A stretch of 64,000 bases of DNA from Kitasatospora sp. NBC_00374 (GTDB lineage: Bacteria; Actinomycetota; Actinomycetes; Streptomycetales; Streptomycetaceae), in assembly GCF_041434935.1 (NCBI RefSeq), contig NZ_CP107964.1, positions 1 to 64,000 on the forward strand. Reading direction: 5' to 3'. Below the pieces are notes generated by a model. It was not told the DNA's origin, did no database searches, and saw only the letters and a list, made by a program, of their open reading frames with translations. Position 1 is the stretch's first letter; every line of letters begins with the position of its first letter. The translations under genes were made by a program, and so were the position numbers. Positions 17,195-25,841 of this stretch are shown here, one piece after another.

Positions 17195-18142
17195 CGCCTT
17201 GTCGCCGCCCTCTCCCCTGTCCCGGCCTCGCTCTCCACCCTACGCACTGCCCGGAACGCGACAGTACGGCCCGCCGGCGCACGGCGACAGGCCGTTGTCA
17301 CCCTTTGAGTGACATCGGCACTGACGGGCCGTCAGGCTGTCGCTGTCGTGCTATCTGGCCAAGACCATGCGGTCGCCGGGCCCGACGGTCCCCGGGACAC
17401 GTTCGACCCGACCGCGGGCCGAGTTGCTCCCCCGGGCCGACAGTTCCAGCCCTGCGCTGGCCGCACTTCCCGATCAGAGCGTGGCGTACGTCGAATGTGC
17501 CGGCCCGCCATGCTGGTATCTCGTCCGGACCACCCGCGGCAACGGGTGGGTCGCCCCCGCTCCCTCGAGATCGGCGCGGGGACCGAGTTCGCTCCGGTGT
17601 GCAACGCCAGTAGGATCACACCCCCAGGACGTCAGGAGCACGAGCGCAGGTGACCGTCGGCCGCCACCCAGGGGCCGACCCCTCGTTCCGCGTCACTGCG
17701 GGAGGCCAACAACCGGCCGGTTGAAGGTCCTGACACCGCCGCACCGCGCGCACTCACCCGCCCGCCACCTGACACCGGAGGTGGCTGACTTCGGAGTCCG
17801 CATCCGAGGATTCCCGGCACTCGGACCACAACGAGCCCACCAGCCACAGGTTCGGAACTGAGGATTCCCGGCATTCCGGGAGTTGACGAGCACGTCCTCC
17901 GGGGTGGCCGCACCTCCATTCCTTGGTGCACGTGCCCGCCCCCGGGACGGATCGGCCACCGGCCCGAGTGGTTGACCCATCTTGTCGGTTACATGTCGAA
18001 ATGGCGTAATTCCGGACAGTCTGGCCAAGTACCGGTTACTCGCAGTCCTCGCGGATATGACGCAGTTGTCGAGATTGCTCGGTGCCGGACGCACAGGCGG
18101 TCGGGACGGGGGCGGGCAGCACTCTTCACGGTGGGGGTGGAC
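17195..18142. other. Gene-free stretch
   Basis: No gene is supportable in about 950 bp. A 14-bp direct repeat, GAGGATTCCCGGCA, occurs at 17806 and 17860. The protease promoter is expected in the last 150 bp. Confidence 0.4.
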
Positions 18143-20368
18143 GTGCGAAAGTACCTGGGTGCCCGGTGCCTTCTGGCCGGGGTGGTGGCGGTGTACGGGT
18201 TGGTGGCCGGGGGGAGCCAGGCCTCAGCGATCATCGGCGGCCGCGCCGCCCCGGAAGCGGCGGTGAAGGCCGCGGTGCCGCGGGTGGAAAGCGACCCGCT
18301 GTTGGCCAATCACTATCCCACCACCTGTACAGGCGCACTGATCGCGCCCGAGTGGGTCCTGACCGCGCAGCACTGCACCAACAAGAACGAGATTCAAGGG
18401 GACCCGTACGCTCCCCAGGGCATGCACGTGAAGTTCTCCGCGGCCGGGGGCCGGGCGGCCTTCACCGACGAGGTGCAGGCGATCATCCGGATGGACGGGT
18501 ATCAGTGGAGCCCGGGGGTCCAGGATGTGGCCCTGCTCCGGCTGAAGACCCGGGTGGACCACATCCAGCCTTTGCCGATCCTGGCCGGTGGCTCCCTGGA
18601 CCGGATGTCGACGGTCCGCCGGTACGGATACGGGCGGACGGCCGGGACCAGCGACAAGCCGTCGAGCACCTTGAACGTCTCGGTCGAGGGCCTACACACC
18701 TGGGCCTCCTACAAGTCCGTGCTCTCCCGGTGCGGGGTCGACGCCGGGAGCGGAGCTGACGCCTGGGTCCCGTCGACGGGTCTGTTCACCTTCGACATCG
18801 GCCAGGGCCGCTCCGCGCAGGGCGACAGCGGCGGCCCGGTGCTGGCCGACGTAGGCGGCGGAACGCTCGGGATCGCGGGGGTGACCAGCGCGACGATCGG
18901 CATCGACCCGTGCGGCGCGAAGACCGACACCGAACCCGCGGAGTACTTCGGCATCAGCAACCGCGTCGACGGGGGCAGCCGCGCCCTCGCCTTCATCCAG
19001 CAGACCACGGGACTGAACCTGCCGACCGTCGGTCTGCCGCCGGCCCCGCCGCAGAACCGGGCGCCGCTGGCGTCCTTCACCTGGACCCGGCTGGCGGGCG
19101 CGGGCAACCGTGTCACCCTCGACGGCAGCGCCTCCTCGGACCCGGACGGCCAGGTGACCGGCTGGCAGTGGTTCAAGGGCGGCACCCAGATCGCGGCAGG
19201 CGCACGGCCCACGCTGTCCCTGGGCGCAGGGACGACGCAGTCGGTGACCCTGGTGGTCACCGACAACCAGGGCGCGACCGCCAGCACCGCCCGGACGCTG
19301 AGTCTGCCCAACCGCAGCCCCGTCATCACTGCGGTGGCACCGCAGCAGGGATCCGTCACGGGCTCCAACACCCCGACGCTGTCCGCGACGGCCCACGACG
19401 ACGACGGCGAGGCACTGCAGTTCTCCTACCGGGTGACCGGCCCGTCCGTCGACGTCTCCTCCGGCTGGGTGGCCGGCTCCTGGACTGTGCCCGCGCACAG
19501 GCTCGACCCCGGAACCGGCTACCAGTGGACCGTGACCGCCAAGGACCCCGTCGGCGCCACCACGAGCCGCACGACGTCGTTCACGGTCGCGATGCTGCCC
19601 ACCGCGGCCGACATCGTGCAGACCTCCACCGGCGGCGGATACTGGCAGGTCGACACCTACGGAGCGGTGACCGCCCGCGGCGACGCCCAGGTGTTCGGTT
19701 CACTGCCCGGCCTCGGCATCAAGGTGAACAACATCATCGGCCTGGCCCGCACCCCCACCAACCACGGGTACTGGCTGGTCGGCCGCGACGGCGGCGTCTT
19801 CGCGTTCGGCGACGCCGGCTTCTACGGCTCACTGCCCGGCCTCAACATCCGGGTGGGCAACATCGTCGGCATGGCACCCAGCCGCACCGGCCAGGGGTAC
19901 TGGCTGGCAGGAAGCGACGGCGGCGTGTTCGCGTTCGGCGACGCCGGCTTCTACGGCTCCATGGGCGGCAAACCCCTCAACGCACCGGTCAGCGCGATCG
20001 TCGCCACCCCCGTCAACGCCGGATACCTCCTCGCCGCCCGCGACGGCGGCGTGTTCGCCTTCGGCGACGCCGGCTTCTACGGCTCCATGGGCGGCAAACC
20101 CCTCAACGCACCGGTCGTGGACATCGACTCCACTCCCGACGGCCACGGCTACTGGATGACCGCCGAGGACGGCGGCGTGTTCGCCTTCGGCAACGCCGGC
20201 TTCTACGGCTCCATGGCCGGCAAACCCCTCAACGGGCACGTCACCTCCATGTCCGCGACACCCACCGGCAGCGGATACCTCCTCAGCGCCTGCGACGGCG
20301 GCATCTTCGCCTTCGGCGACGCCGTGTTCCGCGGATCCAGCCCGACCTACCAGTGCCGCGGAACATGA
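18143..20368 (+). CDS. Secreted trypsin-like serine protease with PKD and propeller-like repeats
   Basis: A 741-residue exoprotein. The GTG at 18143 follows GGGGGTGG and begins a signal peptide (VRKYLGARCLLAGVVAVYGL, cleavage near SQASA). An S1 protease domain follows, with IIGGRAA at its start, catalytic His in LTAQHC, Asp in DVALLRL and Ser in GDSGGPV; a chymotrypsin-like pair of Cys is visible. Next come a PKD domain (PLASFTW, DGSASSDPDGQVTGWQWF) and a second Ig-like domain. The C-terminal 250 residues are five repeats of about 45 residues, each with DGGVFAFGDAGFYGS, probably a beta-propeller or solenoid binding module. Likely role is extracellular protein degradation with surface or polymer binding. 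The gene is monocistronic. Confidence 0.85.
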   Translation: MRKYLGARCLLAGVVAVYGLVAGGSQASAIIGGRAAPEAAVKAAVPRVESDPLLANHYPTTCTGALIAPEWVLTAQHCTNKNEIQGDPYAPQGMHVKFSAAGGRAAFTDEVQAIIRMDGYQWSPGVQDVALLRLKTRVDHIQPLPILAGGSLDRMSTVRRYGYGRTAGTSDKPSSTLNVSVEGLHTWASYKSVLSRCGVDAGSGADAWVPSTGLFTFDIGQGRSAQGDSGGPVLADVGGGTLGIAGVTSATIGIDPCGAKTDTEPAEYFGISNRVDGGSRALAFIQQTTGLNLPTVGLPPAPPQNRAPLASFTWTRLAGAGNRVTLDGSASSDPDGQVTGWQWFKGGTQIAAGARPTLSLGAGTTQSVTLVVTDNQGATASTARTLSLPNRSPVITAVAPQQGSVTGSNTPTLSATAHDDDGEALQFSYRVTGPSVDVSSGWVAGSWTVPAHRLDPGTGYQWTVTAKDPVGATTSRTTSFTVAMLPTAADIVQTSTGGGYWQVDTYGAVTARGDAQVFGSLPGLGIKVNNIIGLARTPTNHGYWLVGRDGGVFAFGDAGFYGSLPGLNIRVGNIVGMAPSRTGQGYWLAGSDGGVFAFGDAGFYGSMGGKPLNAPVSAIVATPVNAGYLLAARDGGVFAFGDAGFYGSMGGKPLNAPVVDIDSTPDGHGYWMTAEDGGVFAFGNAGFYGSMAGKPLNGHVTSMSATPTGSGYLLSACDGGIFAFGDAVFRGSSPTYQCRGT

Positions 20369-20807
20369 CCACAGCGCTCCCCCGGGCCCGGCCGTCACGG
20401 CGTACCTGCTGATCGCCCACCAACCTCTGCCACCGCCCTGCGTTCCGGCCACTGTGAGGCGCCAGGGCCATTCCGTGGTCGTTCACCCGATTCGAGGCGA
20501 CCAGGCGCAGCCGCAGGCGGGTCACCTGGTTGAAGCCGCGGGCCTTCGGCGAGCGCGACGGCGTCCTTGGCCTCGCGCTGCGAGAGGCGCAGCCCGGCGA
20601 TCCCGTGGTAGCCGCCGGACGCTGCATGGTGCTGGCGAACCTGGGTGGTGGCGCGGTGCAGGAGTGCGTGCGGAGCGGTTCGTCGTCGCTACGCGAAGCG
20701 TGCGCCCCGCCGATCGTCGTATTTCCGGTCGCTGGTGATGGTGGATCAGCCGGGCACGAGTGCAGCGGCTGCGGCACGGGAAGCCCAGGACAGGAAGGGG
20801 GACACAC
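20369..20807. other. Gene-free stretch
   Basis: Nothing recognisable. A minus-strand segment near 20550-20640 (GIAGLRLSQREAKDAVALAE) could be a scrap of a lost gene, but it has no start. Confidence 0.35.
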
Positions 20808-21377
20808 ATGGCAACATCAGCAACATCCGGCGGAAGCGGCCTGGCGCCCGGGTGGTGGGTGGCGATCGTGGTCGCGGTGATCACCGCCATCGGCGTCATC
20901 GTGGCAGCCGTCATCAACCACAACAACTCGTCCAAGAACCCGTCACCGCCGCCAGCGTCGAACTCCGCGTTCCCGCCGTGTGGCGAATCTGACCTCGGCG
21001 TCGACATTCAGCCGCCGGGGCCGCTCAGCGTCCACACAGTCACAACGCTGACAGCACACGTGAGGTGCACCCTGGCCAGCGGTGATCACCTCGCGTGGCT
21101 GATCACCCGCGATGGGATGGGATCGCCCGCCCCACACACGAACTACTACGGGCAGGGCGAGCTGACGGGCAGCACGGAGCCGCAGGAGCTGCCCATCGAC
21201 TTGTCCAGCGCCGACGTCGGTTCCGTCCGTACGTACAGTCTCGTCAAGATGGACGACGCCGCGTGGCGGCAGTTCAACGACGCACGGGCCAAGAGGACGG
21301 ACCACTCGGTCCTTAGCCAAGAAATGCCGAAAGGCTACCGCCGAGTGTCCCAGCTGGTCCAAGTCACCCGTGACTGA
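20808..21377 (+). CDS. Single-pass membrane protein, unknown function
   Basis: A 189-residue protein. The ATG at 20808 is preceded by AGGAAGGGGG, a strong ribosome site that rules out the longer upstream frame. After a Ser/Gly-rich start comes one transmembrane helix (WWVAIVVAVITAIGVIVAAVI, residues 15-35), then a Pro/Ser linker and an extracytoplasmic domain with two Cys (PPCGES and VRCTL) that could form a disulfide. The domain contains LAWLITRDGMG and RTYSLVKMDDAAWRQF. The family is not recognised. Confidence 0.7.
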   Translation: MATSATSGGSGLAPGWWVAIVVAVITAIGVIVAAVINHNNSSKNPSPPPASNSAFPPCGESDLGVDIQPPGPLSVHTVTTLTAHVRCTLASGDHLAWLITRDGMGSPAPHTNYYGQGELTGSTEPQELPIDLSSADVGSVRTYSLVKMDDAAWRQFNDARAKRTDHSVLSQEMPKGYRRVSQLVQVTRD

Positions 21378-21987
21378 AAAGACCAGGCCGCCAACGCCAG
21401 CTCCGGGTCCAAGCAGGGCAAGGGCAACCTCGTCGGTTCGTCCAGGCGGCGCGGGCAGTCTGGCTGCCCGGCCGGAGGGCCGTCACCCAAGGCGGCGACC
21501 TCGGCCCGGATGCGCTCGCGTCCTTCCCCGCGGAGGTCTCCGGCGTCCGCGAGGTCCGCGGCCGCGCCGGCACGGTCACCTCGTCTCGTCAGCGTTGGGC
21601 GAGAGGATGGACACGAGTCGGCGCCGGGGCGGCCGGTGTGTACGTCCGGCCGCCCCGAGGTCGGCCCGCCGCGTATCGGCCCGGTTCGTGGGGGGGGTCG
21701 TTGCGGTCCGGTGCGCGAGCGGTTCCGTGCCGCGCCCGGCCGGATCAACGAGCGGTGCGTTGTAAGGGCACGGCCTGGGCCCTGGGACGGCGTCCGCAGG
21801 CGGTGACACGGGAACAGGGTGGTCCGGGAACGGTCTTCACGCCGCGGACCGGGCGGCTGGGCAGGCACCGCAGCCGGGCAGTGCAGGTCTACACGGCGGC
21901 CGGGGCGGCCTCGTGGTCGATGTGGCCGAGCTGAGTACGGGCCGCGACCCGGTCTTCGGCCGGGACCGTCGCCCAGTACGGGTCGGC
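21378..21987. other. Gene-free stretch
   Basis: Frames here are low-complexity Arg/Pro/Gly shadows without starts. No motif or repeat stands out. Confidence 0.4.
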
Positions 21988-22230
21988 TCACACCACGTGA
22001 GCGGCCCGGCGCTCGGCTTCCTCCAGCCGGCCCAACTCCGTGCGCAGTTCCTCTCCCACCCCGACGGCGGTGACCTCCAGGTCTCCCCTCCAGACCGGCA
22101 GGGTGGCAAGGAACGCGGCACGCTCCGCACGGGCGGCGGCGAGCACGCGCTGCGCGTCCTTCAGACCGGTGGGGAGCTCGAACGTCTTCTGCTTCTTGGC
22201 GACCCGGTGATCGTACGCGCGGGCGAACAC
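21988..22230 (-). CDS. Small hypothetical protein, about 80 aa
   Basis: From GTG 22230 the frame reads VFARAYDHRVAKKQKTFELP and then a helical, coiled-coil-like region (DAQRVLAAARAERAAFLATL, EELRTELGRLEEAERRAA) to the stop at 21988. Codon use looks real. Another frame just upstream (MRALTTGHLLLVGLLGTCGP) could be its original N-terminus cut off by a frameshift. The family is unknown. Confidence 0.4.
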   Translation of the reverse strand: MFARAYDHRVAKKQKTFELPTGLKDAQRVLAAARAERAAFLATLPVWRGDLEVTAVGVGEELRTELGRLEEAERRAAHVV

Positions 22231-22787
22231 ATCCCCCGGGCAGCGCGGCCAGGCACGGCCCGCAGGTGCCCAACAGACCCACGAGCAGCAAGTGACCGGT
22301 CGTGAGGGCTCGCACCCCCGGATACGCCGCGGCCCGGCCGCCGGACGCCGGGACGCCGGGACGGTGAGCAGCACCGCGGCGCCGTCGGTCGTATCAGGCC
22401 GTTGCCGTGATGGGACGGGTCTGCGGCCCGGGCTGGTGCGGGGGCGGCGCACTGCCCGGACCCCCGCAGGGCTCGTGCGCCGCCTGGCCGTCATCGGCCC
22501 GTGCCCCAGATCTCGCAGCGCGGATCGTGGGTGGTGGTCACCATCACGGTACCGCCGATGGAGATGCGCCGGGTCCGGGTGACCGCGGAGTCTCTTCGGT
22601 AGGCCGGAAGCTTGGACGCCGTCCACCGGCTCGTGCACGGGTGACGGCGAGCCGGGCGGTGCGAACTCGACGGCTGCGGCGGGGTCCTCGACGTTGCATC
22701 GCCTCAGGATGCCCGCCTGGGGCGCCCGGTGGGGCGGGCCTTCACCCGCCTCGGCTACCGGGTGGTCCAGATGGCGCCGGATGGCGC
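22231..22787. other. Stretch with a coding scrap
   Basis: On the minus strand, 22491-22610 encodes a tail that looks once-coding (RISIGGTVMVTTTHDPRCEI, then WGTGR and stop) but lacks an N-terminus. Nothing else is seen. Confidence 0.35.
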
Positions 22788-24131
22788 TCAGCTGGGGCGG
22801 CGGTAAGCGACGGGTGCCAGCGTGCGGGCCCGCTCGCCCAGCGTCCGGGCGATCCTGTTGCCGGGGTGCTGGGCCACGCAGTGTCGCAGGGTGGCGAAGT
22901 GGTCGTCGCAGCGCGCGGAGCTGACGTGCTGGTAGTCGTCCAGGAAGGTGCCCCAGGTCGCGCAGGCGGCTTCGAGGTGGCCGAAGGCGAACTGGCGTTC
23001 CGCGAGGAGGGCGGTGGAGCGGGCTCGCGCGCGGCGCTCGGTGGGCGGGCGGTGGCGGTTGGACTCCTGCATGGCGGTGATGGAGCCGCCGAGGTCGCGC
23101 AGCTCGAACAGGACGTGGCTGGCGTGGTAGTGCAGGGCGGCGGGGTGGTAGCCGGCGACGTACGCCGATCCGGACGTCGCCTTGTCGAGCGCTGCTTCGG
23201 CTTCGGCGAGTTGGCGAAGGGCGGTGTGGCGCTCGCCGACGGCGGCTGAGGCGTGGGCCTGCTGGCCGACGAGGAAGGCCCGCATCCTCGGGCCGGCCGC
23301 CGGGGCTGCCTCCGCTGCCGCATCGGCGTACTGCCGGGCCTTGCGGCCGTGGCCGAGCCCGATCGCCTGGACGCTCATGCCGCGCAGGACCGTGCAGTAC
23401 GTCAGGTGGTCCTCGGCGGCGCCGGCGAGGTTCAGGGCCTGGGTGTAGTACTGCTGTGCGAGACCGTGCTGCCCCTCGTCGACGGCCATCCAGCCGGTCA
23501 GGTAGGCCAGGTCGGCGGCGGCCGAGCACATCGCCTTCCTCGTGGCCTCGGAGGCGTCGCACTGCAGGTAGCGGGCGACGGTGCTGCCCAGGAACGCGGC
23601 CGCGAGCGGGCGAGCAAGGCGACCGCCGAACTCGTCGTCCATCTGGGAGAGGCGCTCGGCCATCGCGGTGACGGTGTCGACCTCGTTTGCCCCGATGCGG
23701 GTGCGGGCCTGGCGGGCGTGCTGGGCACGGCCTATGACGTCTGGCCAGCCGGGGACGGCCAGGGCGACGGAGTAGAGGCCGACGGCGCCGAGCACCGTCC
23801 TGCGGGAGGGGTCCATGTCTGCTCTCCAGAGCTCGATGAGGGCGGTCGCGGTGTCCGGCCGGTCGGGCACCTCGGCGCCCGGTCCGAAGCCGGCGGCGGC
23901 GCTCGTGACGGTCTGGTCGAGCTTGCGGCTGAGGGCTTCGAGGATCGCCGGCCGGACTCTGGCCCGCGGGGTGGTGCCGGTCAGCCAGTGGCAGACCGCG
24001 GTGTCGTCGTACTTGAGCCCCAGGCGCATCTCGGTGCCCACCGCGTTGACCGCGCGGGCGAACTGGCCGTTGTTCCAGCCCGTCTCACGGATGAGGTTCT
24101 GGAGGGCTGTGTTGCGGGTGTGGTCGGACAT
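22788..24131 (-). CDS. XRE/TPR-type regulator divergent from the RiPP genes
   Basis: A 447-residue protein. The ATG at 24131 follows GGGGGAAGG and begins MSDHTRNTALQNLIRETGWN. The first 80 residues form an XRE-like HTH (FARAVNAVGTEMRL, then DDTAVCHWLTGTTPR). The remainder is a helical TPR-like region (AAADLAYLTGWMAVDEGQHG, QQYYTQALNLAG, FELRDLGGSITAMQ) typical of the streptomycete regulator family often found beside biosynthetic clusters. It is transcribed away from the oxygenase-precursor-YcaO-TfuA operon across a 159-bp divergent promoter region, so it is a good candidate for the cluster-specific regulator. Confidence 0.75.
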   Translation of the reverse strand: MSDHTRNTALQNLIRETGWNNGQFARAVNAVGTEMRLGLKYDDTAVCHWLTGTTPRARVRPAILEALSRKLDQTVTSAAAGFGPGAEVPDRPDTATALIELWRADMDPSRRTVLGAVGLYSVALAVPGWPDVIGRAQHARQARTRIGANEVDTVTAMAERLSQMDDEFGGRLARPLAAAFLGSTVARYLQCDASEATRKAMCSAAADLAYLTGWMAVDEGQHGLAQQYYTQALNLAGAAEDHLTYCTVLRGMSVQAIGLGHGRKARQYADAAAEAAPAAGPRMRAFLVGQQAHASAAVGERHTALRQLAEAEAALDKATSGSAYVAGYHPAALHYHASHVLFELRDLGGSITAMQESNRHRPPTERRARARSTALLAERQFAFGHLEAACATWGTFLDDYQHVSSARCDDHFATLRHCVAQHPGNRIARTLGERARTLAPVAYRRPS

Positions 24132-24290
24132 GCGTCGCCTTCCCCCGGAATTCAAGGATTTCAACCGTAGCCCCTGCGCGAGCCGTAGATGCGGGTTGTG
24201 ACGGGTTGTTGACTCATCGTCAGCCGCCCGGGGCGATCGGGAATCACCAGGCCCTGGGCGGCTGTCGAGACGAGAGATCCGGAGGGGACG
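24132..24290. promoter_or_regulatory. Divergent promoter region of the RiPP cluster
   Basis: This 159-bp intergenic region carries two close copies of CGGGTTGT (in GCGGGTTGTGACGGGTTGTT), a plausible direct-repeat operator, and TTGACT as a possible -35 hexamer for the rightward operon. GGAGGGGACG lies just before ATG 24291. Confidence 0.5.
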
Positions 24291-24929
24291 ATGGACACCG
24301 AAGCGCTCGCGGAACGGCTCCCGGCTCGCGCGGCCTGGGAGGAGACGGGGACGGCCCTGCTGCCCGGCGTGCTGGCGCCGGACCGCTTCCAGGCCCTGGC
24401 CGCGGAGGCACGCGGGCGGCTCGACCTGGTCACCGCGCACGTGCACGACCACACCAGCTCGCACCGCGACGGCTCGTTCGCCTCGCCGGTCCACTGCGGC
24501 TTCGTCCCGCCCGGGCCGGTGCTGGAAGCGTTGGCCTACGACAAGGTGCTGCTGGCCCGGCTGCGCGAGGCGACCGGCATCGCGCGCCTGGTGCCGCGCG
24601 GCGGCGCGGTGGTCCTCTACCGGAAGGGCGACTTCCAGGGCATCCACACCGACTCGGTGAAGTCCACGGTCACGGTGGGGATCGCGCTCACCGAGGACCT
24701 GCCGGCGATGGGCTGGGCGCCGCGCCTGCGCAACGCCCACCCCGACCACCTGGGGGAGGTCGTGGCCAAGCACGGCATCTTCCCCGAAGGCGAGGGCTTC
24801 ACGACGCTCGCGCACCCGTACGGCGACGGCAGCGTGCGGGCGTTCGCCGGCTACCACGTCCCGCACTGGCGCCCCCGGCTCACGCTGCCGGTTGGTCTGC
24901 TGGTCACCATGTCGTTCATGGACCTGTGA
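24291..24929 (+). CDS. 2OG-Fe(II) oxygenase-like protein A
   Basis: A 212-residue protein with an excellent ribosome site (GGAGGGG). The metal triad of Fe(II)/2-oxoglutarate oxygenases is visible: HTD (His119, Asp121) in GDFQGIHTDSVKSTVTVGI and a distal His192 in PHWRP followed by Arg194, a candidate 2OG-carboxylate ligand. The C-terminal strand LPVGLLVTMSFMDL fits the double-stranded beta-helix. It is paralogous to the next gene, sharing AMGW, an FPEGE/YPEGE segment and PHWR. As the first gene of the operon before a precursor peptide, it probably hydroxylates or desaturates the RiPP. It could instead modify a small molecule. Confidence 0.7.
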   Translation: MDTEALAERLPARAAWEETGTALLPGVLAPDRFQALAAEARGRLDLVTAHVHDHTSSHRDGSFASPVHCGFVPPGPVLEALAYDKVLLARLREATGIARLVPRGGAVVLYRKGDFQGIHTDSVKSTVTVGIALTEDLPAMGWAPRLRNAHPDHLGEVVAKHGIFPEGEGFTTLAHPYGDGSVRAFAGYHVPHWRPRLTLPVGLLVTMSFMDL

Positions 24930-25546
24930 TGGCGACGACGCTGCGTCAGACCTGGCTGGCGGAAGGCCAGGCCCCGGTGCCGGACGACCTGGTGGACGCG
25001 GGGCTGTGGGAGGAGATCGCGGCCGAGGCGAAGCGGTGCGAGCCGTACGCGGTGGTGCGGCACAACCAGCGCCCCGGGCTGCTGTCGATGCGCGACGGAT
25101 CGATCACCTCCCCGCAGCGCTGCAGGGTCCACACCGGCGGGGCCGCGCTCAGCGCGCTGGCCATGTCGAAGGCGCTGGCGGAGGTGGCCGGGGAGGCGAC
25201 CGGCCACCGTCGGATGACGGCGATCCGCTTCGGCCTGAAGTACTACGCGCCCGGCGACTACATGCACGTCCACCGGGACGACGGGAAGTGCGAGATCACC
25301 TTCAGCTGCGGCCTCACCCCGGGGCTGGGCGCGATGGGCTGGCTGCCGAACCTGCGGTATCTGACCACCGAGCAGGTCGCCGGCCGTCTCGCCGACACCC
25401 CTTACCCGGAAGGCGAGAAGTTCCCGATCCGCCACCGGGTCCTGACCGGATTCGACGGACGTCGGATCCCCCACTGGCGTACCCCGCTCGACACCGCGTC
25501 GCGCGAGGTGCTGATCACCATCTGCTTCACCGACCTCTCGGTGTAG
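24929..25546 (+). CDS. 2OG-Fe(II) oxygenase-like protein B
   Basis: A 205-residue paralogue of the preceding gene; stop and start share a base (TGATG). The motif YMHVHRDDGKCEITF supplies HxD (His115, Asp117), and IPHWRTP supplies the distal His182 and Arg184. AMGWLPNLR is shared with protein A. The double-stranded beta-helix end (REVLITICFTDLSV) is intact. Two diverged copies side by side suggest two different positions or successive oxidations on one substrate. The precursor gene begins 28 bp downstream. Confidence 0.7.
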   Translation: MATTLRQTWLAEGQAPVPDDLVDAGLWEEIAAEAKRCEPYAVVRHNQRPGLLSMRDGSITSPQRCRVHTGGAALSALAMSKALAEVAGEATGHRRMTAIRFGLKYYAPGDYMHVHRDDGKCEITFSCGLTPGLGAMGWLPNLRYLTTEQVAGRLADTPYPEGEKFPIRHRVLTGFDGRRIPHWRTPLDTASREVLITICFTDLSV

Positions 25547-25574
25547 CAGTCCGTCCAGCTCAAGGAGGAACACA

Positions 25575-25733
25575 GTGCCCGACATCACCACGCCCGGGGT
25601 CGTCGTCGACCCGGCGGACTTCGTGGCCGAGCTCCACGCCGAGGGCAACATGCCGCAGAACTCCGGCGGCGACCCGGCTGTGCCCGACTCCGCCTTCCCC
25701 GACACCCACACCTACGACCTGCCCACCGTCTGA
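25575..25733 (+). CDS. RiPP precursor peptide, 52 aa
   Basis: A small gene missed by length-based gene callers. GTG 25575 is preceded by a perfect AAGGAGGA ribosome site. The peptide begins VPDITTPGVVVDPADFVAEL, has an acidic helical leader-like half, passes through MPQNSGGDPAV and ends DSAFPDTHTYDLPTV. It has no Cys, so thioether chemistry is excluded. Thioamidation of a backbone bond by YcaO/TfuA and hydroxylation of Pro, Asp or Tyr in the tail would suit the neighbours. Its place inside the operon, the strong ribosome site and the hairpin directly after it are typical of RiPP precursors. The leader/core boundary is not known; GG at about 31-32 is one option. Confidence 0.7.
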   Translation: MPDITTPGVVVDPADFVAELHAEGNMPQNSGGDPAVPDSAFPDTHTYDLPTV

Positions 25734-25766
25734 GGCGGCCGGCAGCCGGTAGTTGAGTAGCTGACC

Positions 25767-25814
25767 GCCCGGCCGCCGGGCACCGCCCATGACCTGGGTG
25801 TCCGGCGGCCGGGC
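25767..25814 (+). terminator. Intercistronic hairpin after the precursor gene
   Basis: The perfect 13-bp arms GCCCGGCCGCCGG and CCGGCGGCCGGGC are separated by 22 nt and begin 34 bp after the precursor stop. Without a T-run it probably acts as a partial terminator or mRNA stabiliser that raises precursor over enzyme expression. Confidence 0.7.
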
Positions 25815-25841
25815 TTCGCCACCCCGAGGAGGAAAGGCAGC

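Noticed and set aside
21335..22315. A 326-codon minus-strand frame
   Set aside because: It is Arg/Gly/Pro-rich with no domain. Only the short segment called at 21988-22230, in another frame, looks coding.
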